This document shows positions 15,626 through 22,784 of a stretch of DNA of 27,927 nucleotides, piece by piece (position 1 is the stretch's first letter; the number at the start of each line of letters is the position of its first letter). The stretch comes from a virus. The stretch is from positions 1 to 27,927 of IMG/VR virus record IMGVR_UViG_3300035698_022859; one strand, given 5' to 3'. Under the pieces are notes generated by a model that saw only the letters and a list, made by a program, of their open reading frames with translations, searched no databases and was not told the DNA's origin. A program made the position numbers and the translations under genes.

Positions 15626-16558
15626 ATGAGTAGTGATAATCTAGAAGAAACAATTTTAGGAACTGATGAAAATACTGAAATAACATCCAACGAAGAGGTG
15701 AAAATTATAGACGGAGAAAATTTAGCAGAACTTATTCAAGAAACAAATGAAGATGGTCAAGAAATAACATCTACTGAAAATCAAGAAGACATACCAACAG
15801 TAGACAATTTAGCAGAAATTATTCAAGCACCAAATGAAAATCGTATTTCAGAAGATTATATTGATTTTGGTGATGAAAATGATGAACTTGGTACTGATGA
15901 ACCAGTCGTAGATGAACAAGCTGACAATAACAATTCTCTTAATATAACAACATTTGATGAATGGATAGGTCAAAATAATTCAAGATTAGAAAACATCAAT
16001 TTAGTTAATATTTCTTCTAGTGGAATAGATGCTGATGAAACGATTATAATAAAAGTTCTAGATTCAAAAGGAGGAACTGCTAAAGATGGAACACCTAAAT
16101 GTAAATTTAGATTATTTGAAGAAGCAAATATTTCACCCATATTAGATATTCTTGGTGATAGTATGAGAGCATTCTATGGGGGATCATATGAAGTATTTTA
16201 TGAGGAACAGGATGGTATTATTATTAAAGGATATGGTACTAAAACAGGAATGACTATTGTTTTTAATAAGATAGTTGATGATCTTGTGGTTCCTTATCTC
16301 ACAACAAAAATTAAAAGAAATGACACTTCATTTGATATTATTGAACCACCAGAATCTTTACAAGAAAAATTGAATGAAAATGCAAATCTTGAAAATGTTA
16401 TGCTATTATACAAACCAATTGAAAATCATATGAATGATTTAGTAACAAATAAAGATGCAGCAATTTGGTTGATAGAACGTCAAAAAATCGTATCTGATAT
16501 CAACCATTTAATTAAAATTGACAAAGTTATTATTAATCTTGTAACCGAAGCTGAGTAA
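15626..16558 (+). CDS. Hypothetical protein with acidic repeat-bearing N-terminus
   Basis: This 310-residue protein begins at ATG 15626 after AAGGAGA. The first ~110 residues are very acidic and low in complexity, with an imperfect internal repeat: ENLAELIQETNED near residue 31 and DNLAEIIQAPNEN near 60. They are probably disordered. From about residue 125 a folded alpha/beta part follows (ETIIIKVLDSKGG, KCKFRLFEEANISPILDIL, YEVFYEEQDGIIIKGYG, GMTIVFNKIVDDLVVPYLTTKI) and a helical end. I do not recognise the family. An acidic disordered head on a small folded body could be a scaffold or binding protein, but there is no direct evidence. A hairpin directly follows the stop. Confidence 0.85.
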   Translation: MSSDNLEETILGTDENTEITSNEEVKIIDGENLAELIQETNEDGQEITSTENQEDIPTVDNLAEIIQAPNENRISEDYIDFGDENDELGTDEPVVDEQADNNNSLNITTFDEWIGQNNSRLENINLVNISSSGIDADETIIIKVLDSKGGTAKDGTPKCKFRLFEEANISPILDILGDSMRAFYGGSYEVFYEEQDGIIIKGYGTKTGMTIVFNKIVDDLVVPYLTTKIKRNDTSFDIIEPPESLQEKLNENANLENVMLLYKPIENHMNDLVTNKDAAIWLIERQKIVSDINHLIKIDKVIINLVTEAE

Positions 16559-16562
16559 AAAT

Positions 16563-16592
16563 AATGGGGGATATTAATTTATCCCCCATTTT
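16563..16592 (+). terminator. Hairpin terminator, possibly bidirectional
   Basis: A perfect 10-base stem, AATGGGGGAT (16563-16572) with ATCCCCCATT (16581-16590), encloses an 8-base loop. It begins five bases after the stop of the acidic protein gene and ends just before the next gene. On the + strand only TTAT follows. On the - strand the stem is followed by a better T-run, so it may work mainly against antisense transcription or in both directions. Confidence 0.75.
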
Positions 16593-16600
16593 ATAAAGTT

Positions 16601-17335
16601 ATGAAAATATCAGATCATATCCCATTTTTTCTAAACAATGCATATTTATATGATATTGTTTCTTGTCACTATCAAATCTTTCAAAAATATAATTTGAGTA
16701 CTGAAAATATTGATAATATGAATAAACAAGAAAGAAATTCATATATTGGTAAGTTGATGAGAAATAACCAAAATCTAATTTCGTTTTTAAAAACTATTAC
16801 AAATAATAGTATTGATAATTTTATTAAAGAATATTGTATTGATGAGTCTAATATTATTTTAAGACAATATGATGGGATTATAACTAATAAATATTATAAA
16901 CTTAAAGATAAAAATAATGAAATAACTCCAAAATCAAGATGTGTATTTCAACCAATGATATTATCATCTGATAGAAAAAGTTATATTGCTATAGATGAAA
17001 AAGAAAATGTAACAGCTAAAGGGATATCTGGAAAATATGATTACTTAACAAAAATATACAAAAAAATTCTAAAAATAAATTATGGAAATTTAGAAAGTAT
17101 CTTTAGGAATTTACAAAAAATAAAAGATACTCTATACAAAGAGAATGATATATCTTATTTTTTAATTCCTGAAAAAAATAATAAATTTTCAATATATTTA
17201 AAACATTATGGAATAACTGAAATTTCTAGTTCTGCTATAAAACTATTAAGCAAAACTGATATAGATATTGACATTTATTATGATATGTATATAAAACCAT
17301 TTACTGAATCAATAACTATAACATTTTTAAAATAA
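16601..17335 (+). CDS. Hypothetical protein, 244 residues
   Basis: The ATG at 16601 lies a few bases after the hairpin; AAAG at 16595-16598 is a poor ribosome binding site, so the start is less certain. The protein is lysine-, asparagine- and isoleucine-rich. A central block (RQYDGIITNKYYKL, SYIAIDEKENVTAKGISGKYDYLTKIYKKILKINY) faintly recalls the thumb region of family B DNA polymerases, where an 'own-use' lysine-glycine turn is followed by helices. There is no palm or exonuclease motif, so I do not assign that function. It ends just before a tiny leader ORF and the next gene. Confidence 0.8.
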   Translation: MKISDHIPFFLNNAYLYDIVSCHYQIFQKYNLSTENIDNMNKQERNSYIGKLMRNNQNLISFLKTITNNSIDNFIKEYCIDESNIILRQYDGIITNKYYKLKDKNNEITPKSRCVFQPMILSSDRKSYIAIDEKENVTAKGISGKYDYLTKIYKKILKINYGNLESIFRNLQKIKDTLYKENDISYFLIPEKNNKFSIYLKHYGITEISSSAIKLLSKTDIDIDIYYDMYIKPFTESITITFLK

Positions 17336-17349
17336 GGAGAAATTTAAAT

Positions 17350-17385
17350 ATGGAAACAAAGGAGGATTTTAAGAATGAATTTTGA
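17350..17385 (+). CDS. Leader mini-ORF (11 codons plus stop) overlapping the next gene start
   Basis: AAGGAG at 17334-17339 stands ten bases before ATG 17350. The frame encodes METKEDFKNEF and stops at TGA 17383-17385. The strong AAGGAGG (17358-17365 region) of the next gene lies within this mini-ORF, and that gene's ATG (17375) is ten bases before the mini-ORF's stop in another frame. Ribosomes finishing the leader would therefore end on the downstream start, suggesting translational coupling. There is no composition bias toward one amino acid, so attenuation by a specific tRNA is not suggested. Confidence 0.5.
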   Translation: METKEDFKNEF

Positions 17386-18274
17386 AGAAAATTTTGATCA
17401 GATGGGTTTAATTGAAAGAGGGAATGGATGTTATTTTTACGAAGATCAATATAGTCAAGTAGCTTATAATAAAATACAAACTAATCCAAACTCTGAAATT
17501 TTGAATGATATAGAAATTCCTTATTTAGCAATATTTACAAGAAAAGATGATACTACTGATTTTGTATATAGAAGTATAGTTTCTTCTTCGTATCAATTTA
17601 TTGGAAATGATTCTTTAAATCAACAATTAAGGAATTCAATTAATGATGTAGGAAGTCCAATTTTAACAGAAAAGAATTTATTAAACTATACATTAACATC
17701 AATGCATAATCAAATTATAATTAGTAATTGTCATAATGTTCCAGAACAAGGAGATATTTATCCAGAAATTGTTATTAAGAATACTTATAACGGAACAGGT
17801 GCTGCAAATATTTCATTTGGTTTACATATGGATAATTTTGGTTTTGGAAATGTTTCTTTTGGATTTGGATTCAAAAATAAAATTTCTGATATGAGACAAA
17901 TTCATTTATTAAATTCTCAAACTAGTCTTAGTACTGCAATCGGTGGATATGTCAATGTTTTTTCTGAGAATATTGCAGATCTAATAAATGAAAATTTTGA
18001 TCTAGAAGTAAATGAAGAAGAATTATTATCAACTCTAGATCTTGTTGAAAAAATAGGAAAGAAAAAAAGAGATGAGGTATCTTCTTATATTGAAGAGTTA
18101 TCAATTAATAATGAACCATTGACTGCTTGGAAACTATTTTTAGCAATTACTAGATTTTCATCAGTTGAGAAAAATTTAAATGCAAAAAATCTTATTGAAA
18201 ATATTGCTGAACGAGTTCTTGTTGTTCCTGAACAGATGATAAATGCTATGACCGAAATAAATAGAACTGCATAA
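17375..18274 (+). CDS. Hypothetical protein, weakly DUF932-like
   Basis: The 299-residue protein has an excellent ribosome binding site, AAAGGAGG, ten bases before ATG 17375. The middle (YPEIVIKNTYNGTGAANISFG, about 128-149, and a glycine/phenylalanine-rich stretch FGFGNVSFGFGF at 155-167) and the helical end (LTAWKLFLAITRFSSVEKNL) recall DUF932-type proteins of phages and plasmids. That likeness is weak and by eye. The protein has no signal peptide or clear catalytic motif. Its strong translation signal and its own classic terminator suggest it is made in quantity. Confidence 0.85.
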   Translation: MNFEENFDQMGLIERGNGCYFYEDQYSQVAYNKIQTNPNSEILNDIEIPYLAIFTRKDDTTDFVYRSIVSSSYQFIGNDSLNQQLRNSINDVGSPILTEKNLLNYTLTSMHNQIIISNCHNVPEQGDIYPEIVIKNTYNGTGAANISFGLHMDNFGFGNVSFGFGFKNKISDMRQIHLLNSQTSLSTAIGGYVNVFSENIADLINENFDLEVNEEELLSTLDLVEKIGKKKRDEVSSYIEELSINNEPLTAWKLFLAITRFSSVEKNLNAKNLIENIAERVLVVPEQMINAMTEINRTA

Positions 18275-18285
18275 ACAATCATTTT

Positions 18286-18315
18286 AAAAGAAGAGAAACT
18301 TTCTCTTCTTTTTTT
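18286..18315 (+). terminator. Intrinsic terminator
   Basis: A perfect 12-base stem, AAAAGAAGAGAA (18286-18297) with TTCTCTTCTTTT (18301-18312), has a 3-base loop and continues into a run of T to 18315. This is a textbook intrinsic terminator, twelve bases after the stop of the preceding gene. It separates the 15-18 kb genes from the structural block. Confidence 0.9.
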
Positions 18316-18335
18316 GCAAAAACTTTTTAAAACTT

Positions 18336-18346
18336 AGAACAAAATA
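18336..18346 (+). promoter_or_regulatory. AGAACAAAATA motif upstream of the baseplate-like gene (possible phage promoter element)
   Basis: The 11-base string AGAACAAAATA, followed by further A/T, lies 14 bases before ATG 18361 in the gap after a terminator, where a new transcript is expected to begin. The identical string lies before the terminase gene at 20099-20109, and a close variant (AGAACAAACATA, 6157-6168) lies before the ubiquitin-like gene. The role is inferred from position and recurrence only. Confidence 0.3.
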
Positions 18347-18360
18347 TAAAAGGATTTAAT

Positions 18361-19623
18361 ATGCCAGAAAAAGAGAGAGTTTATACCTCAAAAAGAGGAT
18401 ATGATCTTCAATTGAAAATTAAGGATCTTGATTACACTGGAGATCTTGCCCAAGTTTTAATAATCACATCTCTTTCGGTAGCTAATCAAGTTATTGTTCT
18501 GACAATGAATTTGGATCCCAATGATGTAATTCTTGAAGATATATTTGGAACCGAACCATTAAAATTATCAATTAGATTATTAGGTCAAGAAGGAATTCCT
18601 ATGGATCAAATTGATTTTGAATTAATGTATATTATGTCTGAATTCTCTACAATACCAAAACATAATTTATCAGAAGGAAAACAGAAAAATCCTTCTCCTA
18701 TTGAAATTACAACTGTTTGTAGAAAAGCATATAAAACAATGAATACTTTTATTAATGATGTTTTCATAGGATCCACACTCAGAGAAATTTTTGAAGAATT
18801 AGAAACTAGTTTAGAAACAACAATTAATTATGATTCAGATGGAGAAAATAAAGAAGTAATTGATCAGTGTTGTATTCCACCAACAACTTTATACAGAATA
18901 ATAAAAGAATATTCTTCAAATCCTGATAATCCTTACGATGGATATTTAGATCGTTTTTATGGATTGTTTGATGGAGTTGCTGGAGTTTTTTGTCAGTATG
19001 ATAATAAAATTTATATAAAAAATCTCACAAAAAAATTAGATAAATCACAAGCATTTACAATTTATCAATTAGCTAGTGGAGGCGATAACACAGAAATATT
19101 TGAAAAATGTATAGATGGGAAAAATTTTTATACTTATTCTTCTATAAATAATGATTGGTCAGGAAATGCTAAGTATGCAGTTTTAGCACCAACTGTTAAT
19201 TATATTACACTTCCAAAGGATGACTTGTTTTACACAATAACAAAAAAATTAGATGATGTTGTGAGTTCATATAGTTGCTCTTATAAAAATAAAAAAATAA
19301 AAACTGATACTGATGTTTCCTCTATCACAAGAGTAAGATATGTTCAAGACACTGGATTCGGAAAATCAGAAACTCCTTTTAATTCAAGACTAGGAAGATC
19401 ATTATCAGATTTATCAAGTATGGCAATTGAATTAGAAAAGAATTTACCAATATTAAATCTTATGGATGTTGGTGAGTGTGTAAAACTTATAACTCAAACT
19501 TTAGAATATATTGATTTAAGTGGGAAGTATATTTTATGGAGTTCAGAATTGAACTTTCATAAAGATGGTGAATGGGAAGCAACAGCTAAAATAAATTTAT
19601 CAAGAACTAACAAAAAAATATAA
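18361..19623 (+). CDS. Baseplate hub / tail structural protein (tentative)
   Basis: The 420-residue protein starts at ATG 18361 after AAAGGA. Its C-terminal ~50 residues (MDVGECVKLI, then DLSGKYILWSSELNF and EATAKINLSRTNK) match the ending of phage baseplate hub proteins of the gpD/gp27 type, where a 'GD-V-K' barrel turn is followed by a strand pair and an R-T-N-K terminus. The N-terminal part is beta-rich with a mid-protein helical insert. Such proteins form the central ring of a contractile tail's baseplate. Its place in the structural block near the terminase and tape-measure genes supports this. I cannot exclude another virion protein. Confidence 0.8.
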   Translation: MPEKERVYTSKRGYDLQLKIKDLDYTGDLAQVLIITSLSVANQVIVLTMNLDPNDVILEDIFGTEPLKLSIRLLGQEGIPMDQIDFELMYIMSEFSTIPKHNLSEGKQKNPSPIEITTVCRKAYKTMNTFINDVFIGSTLREIFEELETSLETTINYDSDGENKEVIDQCCIPPTTLYRIIKEYSSNPDNPYDGYLDRFYGLFDGVAGVFCQYDNKIYIKNLTKKLDKSQAFTIYQLASGGDNTEIFEKCIDGKNFYTYSSINNDWSGNAKYAVLAPTVNYITLPKDDLFYTITKKLDDVVSSYSCSYKNKKIKTDTDVSSITRVRYVQDTGFGKSETPFNSRLGRSLSDLSSMAIELEKNLPILNLMDVGECVKLITQTLEYIDLSGKYILWSSELNFHKDGEWEATAKINLSRTNKKI

Positions 19624-19646
19624 CTACCGGATGAATTGATTTTTGT

Positions 19647-19685
19647 GTCCTCGTCAAAAATTTGTATATATCTTCTGACGAGGAC
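19647..19685. terminator. Hairpin between convergent genes
   Basis: A perfect 10-base stem, GTCCTCGTCA (19647-19656) with TGACGAGGAC (19676-19685), encloses a 19-base AT-rich loop. It lies exactly between the end of the + strand baseplate-like gene (19623) and the end of the - strand gene (19690), so it probably stops transcription from both sides. T-runs beside the stem are short on both strands. Confidence 0.75.
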
Positions 19686-19689
19686 TTGT

Positions 19690-20004
19690 TTATTGTTCAT
19701 TTTGTGTTAGGTAGCGGATAAATCTTGATACATTCTTTAGTGACTCTACTCGGCCCGCTTCGTAATCGTCCCACATTTTAGAAAGAGCCGACTCACACAT
19801 CTTCTGTGTGATTTTACCCGTTTCCGGGATTCTGTTCGAATCCCATATATCTTCCGCTCCTTCTACATTGCCTGAGGAGTCTAAAAACTCCTCAGTCAGA
19901 ACGACACTTGGGTTTTGAGCGAAACTCCCAAGTAAAACATTGCCAACTGAGATTGAAAAAAATCTACCCTTATTTTCGAATCTTAATACGAATGATCCAT
20001 TCAT
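19690..20004 (-). CDS. Reverse-strand, GC-richer hypothetical protein (moron-like)
   Basis: This is the only supported gene on the - strand. It encodes 104 residues from ATG 20004, six bases after AAGAGGAG (20018-20011). The protein has an N-terminal beta-rich part (FVLRFENKGRFFSISVGNVLLGSF), an acidic middle (FLDSSGNVEGAEDIWD) and a helical C-terminus (ALSKMWDDYEAGRV ... RFIRYL). I recognise no family. By eye the GC content is over 40 percent, far above the flanks, and arginine codons include CGG. It has its own hairpin at the 3' end and interrupts the structural block, so it looks like an independently transcribed insertion (moron). The coding strand is unusually rich in perfect inverted repeats. 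Confidence 0.75.
   Translation of the reverse strand: MNGSFVLRFENKGRFFSISVGNVLLGSFAQNPSVVLTEEFLDSSGNVEGAEDIWDSNRIPETGKITQKMCESALSKMWDDYEAGRVESLKNVSRFIRYLTQNEQ
19793..19933. repeat. Cluster of four short perfect inverted repeats
   Basis: Within 141 bases there are four perfect short inverted repeats: TCACACA/TGTGTGA (19793-19799, 19805-19811), GGGATTC/GAATCCC (19826-19832, 19838-19844), CTGAGGAGT/ACTCCTCAG (19872-19880, 19887-19895) and ACTTGGG/CCCAAGT (19906-19912, 19927-19933). They lie inside the reverse-strand gene. Such density is not seen in the neighbouring genes and would give a strongly folded mRNA. Confidence 0.85.
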
Positions 20005-20145
20005 GGTATTCTCCTCTTAAATGTTTAAATGGTTTTCTATTATTATTTAATATATATAGTTAATTTGTATTTAAATTTAATAGACTGGTAAATTCACAAG
20101 AACAAAATAAAAAGAATTGTTTTGTTGTCTTAACTGGAGGTTCTG
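20005..20145. promoter_or_regulatory. Divergent promoter region between the reverse-strand gene and terminase
   Basis: This 141-base, extremely AT-rich gap separates two divergent genes and must hold a start of transcription for each. It contains TATATATA-like sequence near 20050-20059, the recurring AGAACAAAATA (20099-20109) before the terminase, and ribosome binding sites at both ends (AAGAGGAG on the - strand, GGAGG at 20136-20140 on the + strand). No clear sigma70-type -35/-10 pair could be picked out amid the AT-richness. Confidence 0.5.
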
Positions 20146-21801
20146 ATGAATAATAAAGCTGTTACAGAAAAAACGAATACATATTTAGCTGAGTATATGA
20201 ATTGCAAGAAGGACTTTTTTTACTTTTGTATAAATTACGTTTATTTAGAATTAGGTGGAGGGGATGTTTTATTTAATCCGTATCAGAAACAAAGGGAATT
20301 TATAAATCTTGTTTTAAAAGAACATCATGTGGTTGTTCTAAAAAGCAGACAACTTGGATTATCAACAGTTTTACAAGCATTTGCTTCATGGTTATTAATT
20401 TTTTATGATAATATAGTAATTGGTATTATTTCAAAAGATGGAAAAGAGTCTACTGACTTTGCTCGAAATATCCGGTCTATGGTGGAAAAATTACCGGCTT
20501 GGATGAAACCCATTAAAGGATCACAAGGTAGAGGTTTTGCAAAAAAATCAGAGCAGAGTTTTTTAATGACTAATGGTTCAAAGCTCTATGTTTCACCAGT
20601 TGCTCCTAATGCACCGTCAAAAACTCTCCGAGGCAAAAGTTTGCACTGGCTTTTTTCTGATGAGTCGGCTTTCACATCTAATCTTGAGGATGCTTGGACT
20701 GCACTCGTTCCTGCATTATCTACTGCACAGCGTCAAGCAAGATTAGAAAACATTCCTTATGGTACAATTATAGTATCAACTCCAAATAAAACCACAGGAC
20801 CAGGAAAATGGTATTTCAATAAATACTCAAATGCTATTGCTGGTCATGGAATGTTTAAACCATTTGTCATACATTGGAAAATGGTACCTGAATTAGCAAA
20901 TGATCCCACTTGGTATGACACTCAGTGTGAAATGTTTGATAATGATCCAAGAAAAATAGCACAAGAATTAGAAATGAAATTCCTTCCAACCGAAGGATCA
21001 TTTTTCTCAGCAGATACAGCAGAAAAGATTCAAGATTCAGTTAGAGAACCGATAGAAAAAATTAAGATATTTAATGGAGAAATTTGGTGTTGGGAAAAAT
21101 CTATTCCTGGGAATCATTATTTGATTGGTGTTGATACTGCAAGTGAGTATGGAAATGATAAAAGTGCTATTGTAATTTTTAATTATGAAACATTAGAGCA
21201 AGTGTGGGAATATAAAGGAAAAACAAAAGTAACAGATTTTACAAAAGTTGTTAAAGTTGCTTGTAGTTTATATAAAAATGGAACTGTTGTAATTGAATCT
21301 ACTGGAGGATATGGGAATCAAGTTGTTGAAGCAATAGATGAAGATTCAAATTATATGCTAATGCTTTATAAAGAAAAAAGAGGGGAAGATAAAATTATTC
21401 CTGGGATTAGTACAAACAGTAAAACAAGACCATTAATGATTGATGCTTTATATTCGTATATAACAGAATTTCCAGAAATAGTAAAATCAGAAAGACTATC
21501 TCTTGAATTAGCTGGGTTGGTAAGTAAGAAAAATGGAAGAGTTGAAGCAGAAGATAATGAATTAAATGATGATTTATCTTTAGCAACAGCTTTTATATTT
21601 TATGTTAGAAAATATGATTCTGGTAGATTGATGATTGATTTAGAAAGAAATGTTGAACAATCTGCTTCAATGCAGGAAATTATGAATATGAATACAACTA
21701 TTTTAGATAAGTTTGAAAATGCAACAATTATAAAACATGTTAAAGATAATATAAGTGAGTATAATGGGTTAGTTGATATCTTATCGTTATATAACAATTA
21801 A
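20146..21801 (+). CDS. terL: Terminase large subunit
   Basis: The 551-residue protein starts at ATG 20146 after GGAGG. The N-terminal ATPase has the deviant Walker A KSRQLGLST (66-74) and Walker B WLFSDE (168-173) with catalytic E173, then the coupling motif IIVSTPN (208-214). The C-terminal nuclease has GVDTASEYGNDKSA with D330, E384 (VVIEST) and D475/D476 (NDDLSLATA), the acidic triad of RNase H-like terminase nucleases. The protein packages DNA into the prohead by ATP hydrolysis and cuts the genome. Its length is normal for the T4-like terminase group. It begins a + strand run with the metalloprotease-like and tape-measure genes. Confidence 0.97.
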   Translation: MNNKAVTEKTNTYLAEYMNCKKDFFYFCINYVYLELGGGDVLFNPYQKQREFINLVLKEHHVVVLKSRQLGLSTVLQAFASWLLIFYDNIVIGIISKDGKESTDFARNIRSMVEKLPAWMKPIKGSQGRGFAKKSEQSFLMTNGSKLYVSPVAPNAPSKTLRGKSLHWLFSDESAFTSNLEDAWTALVPALSTAQRQARLENIPYGTIIVSTPNKTTGPGKWYFNKYSNAIAGHGMFKPFVIHWKMVPELANDPTWYDTQCEMFDNDPRKIAQELEMKFLPTEGSFFSADTAEKIQDSVREPIEKIKIFNGEIWCWEKSIPGNHYLIGVDTASEYGNDKSAIVIFNYETLEQVWEYKGKTKVTDFTKVVKVACSLYKNGTVVIESTGGYGNQVVEAIDEDSNYMLMLYKEKRGEDKIIPGISTNSKTRPLMIDALYSYITEFPEIVKSERLSLELAGLVSKKNGRVEAEDNELNDDLSLATAFIFYVRKYDSGRLMIDLERNVEQSASMQEIMNMNTTILDKFENATIIKHVKDNISEYNGLVDILSLYNN

Positions 21802-21811
21802 GAGGACATAA

Positions 21812-22771
21812 ATGAAAAATCAATTAAATGAAGTATTTATTCTTCCATTCAATTTAAAACCAGTGATTAAGTTTGATGGAAATCTTTTGTATAGTTCTGA
21901 TAAAGTAAAAAAGAAATATATAAAAGCATTATCAAAATATCCACAAACTAAAAGTTCTATCCTTGGGTTAACTAAGCTTGTAAATAATAATGAATTAATT
22001 CCATGTTATTTAGAAAAGAAATTAATTAGATTTATTCAATGGAGAATTTTTCAATCTAATAAAAGATTAATAGAATATTATGATGAAACTGATGAAAAAA
22101 TGGTTACAATTAAAGTTGACCCACTAAAAGCAGCTCATTCAATCATGGGATTTTATACTCCTGAAAAGAAAAAAATTATATTGTTTGTAAGTAATTTAGC
22201 AAATATAATTACTTATGTTTCAAATAATTTTTTGGGTCAATTAACAGTTCATGAATTAGCTCATAAATTGGCTCAAGAAAAAAGAAATAAGTTTCTATCA
22301 TATTTCTCTAATATTCTTATTTCTTTTTATGAGAATTTATTTACTAATATATTTAAATTAGAGAAAAAAATAAACCAAAAAGATATTGTTAATATAGTAA
22401 AGTTTTTAATGAAACTTGAAACATCTTTTAAAAAAACAGGAAATTCAGAATTAATTCAATATCATAAATTATTATTCAATTTGAAAAAATATTCTGCATT
22501 AAATAATAAAGAATTTGAAAGTAAAGCAAATGATTATATTACAATTTGTAAATATTTTTTGAAGGATATATCTTTATTTTTTGCTAAGATTAAAAAATAT
22601 AATCATATTTTAGGACCAATATATAAATCTTATGAACAGACATTTAATAATAAATATGCAGCAACAGTTTGTATTCAAGAATTATTATATCCATCTGAGG
22701 TAATTGCTATTTCTTCAGAAAAATCACAGTCAAAGATTGTAAAATATATTGTTGATAGTTTAACTTCTTAA
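21812..22771 (+). CDS. HExxH zinc metallopeptidase-like protein in the structural block
   Basis: The 319-residue protein starts at ATG 21812 after AGAGGA, ten bases after the terminase. Residues 143-151 read QLTVHELAH, the HExxH zincin motif (H147, E148, H151), within a helix as expected. A possible third ligand is a glutamate in the C-terminal helix (IQELLYPSEVIAISSE, near 288-303). The rest is lysine-rich and helical, with no signal peptide. Such a protein could mature head or tail proteins, or be carried in the virion to act on host proteins. It is not a recognised prohead protease family (those are serine proteases). The zincin motif is clear; activity and target are unknown. Confidence 0.85.
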   Translation: MKNQLNEVFILPFNLKPVIKFDGNLLYSSDKVKKKYIKALSKYPQTKSSILGLTKLVNNNELIPCYLEKKLIRFIQWRIFQSNKRLIEYYDETDEKMVTIKVDPLKAAHSIMGFYTPEKKKIILFVSNLANIITYVSNNFLGQLTVHELAHKLAQEKRNKFLSYFSNILISFYENLFTNIFKLEKKINQKDIVNIVKFLMKLETSFKKTGNSELIQYHKLLFNLKKYSALNNKEFESKANDYITICKYFLKDISLFFAKIKKYNHILGPIYKSYEQTFNNKYAATVCIQELLYPSEVIAISSEKSQSKIVKYIVDSLTS

Positions 22772-22784
22772 AGGAATATAACCA

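Noticed and set aside
16601-17335. Family B DNA polymerase fragment
   Set aside because: Only a faint thumb-like stretch is seen; no palm, finger or exonuclease motif is present.
19826-19844. GTTCGAATCCC, like a tRNA T-arm or an att site in a tRNA gene
   Set aside because: The loop is too short or too long for a T-arm in either pairing, no acceptor or anticodon arm surrounds it, and it lies in a coding frame.
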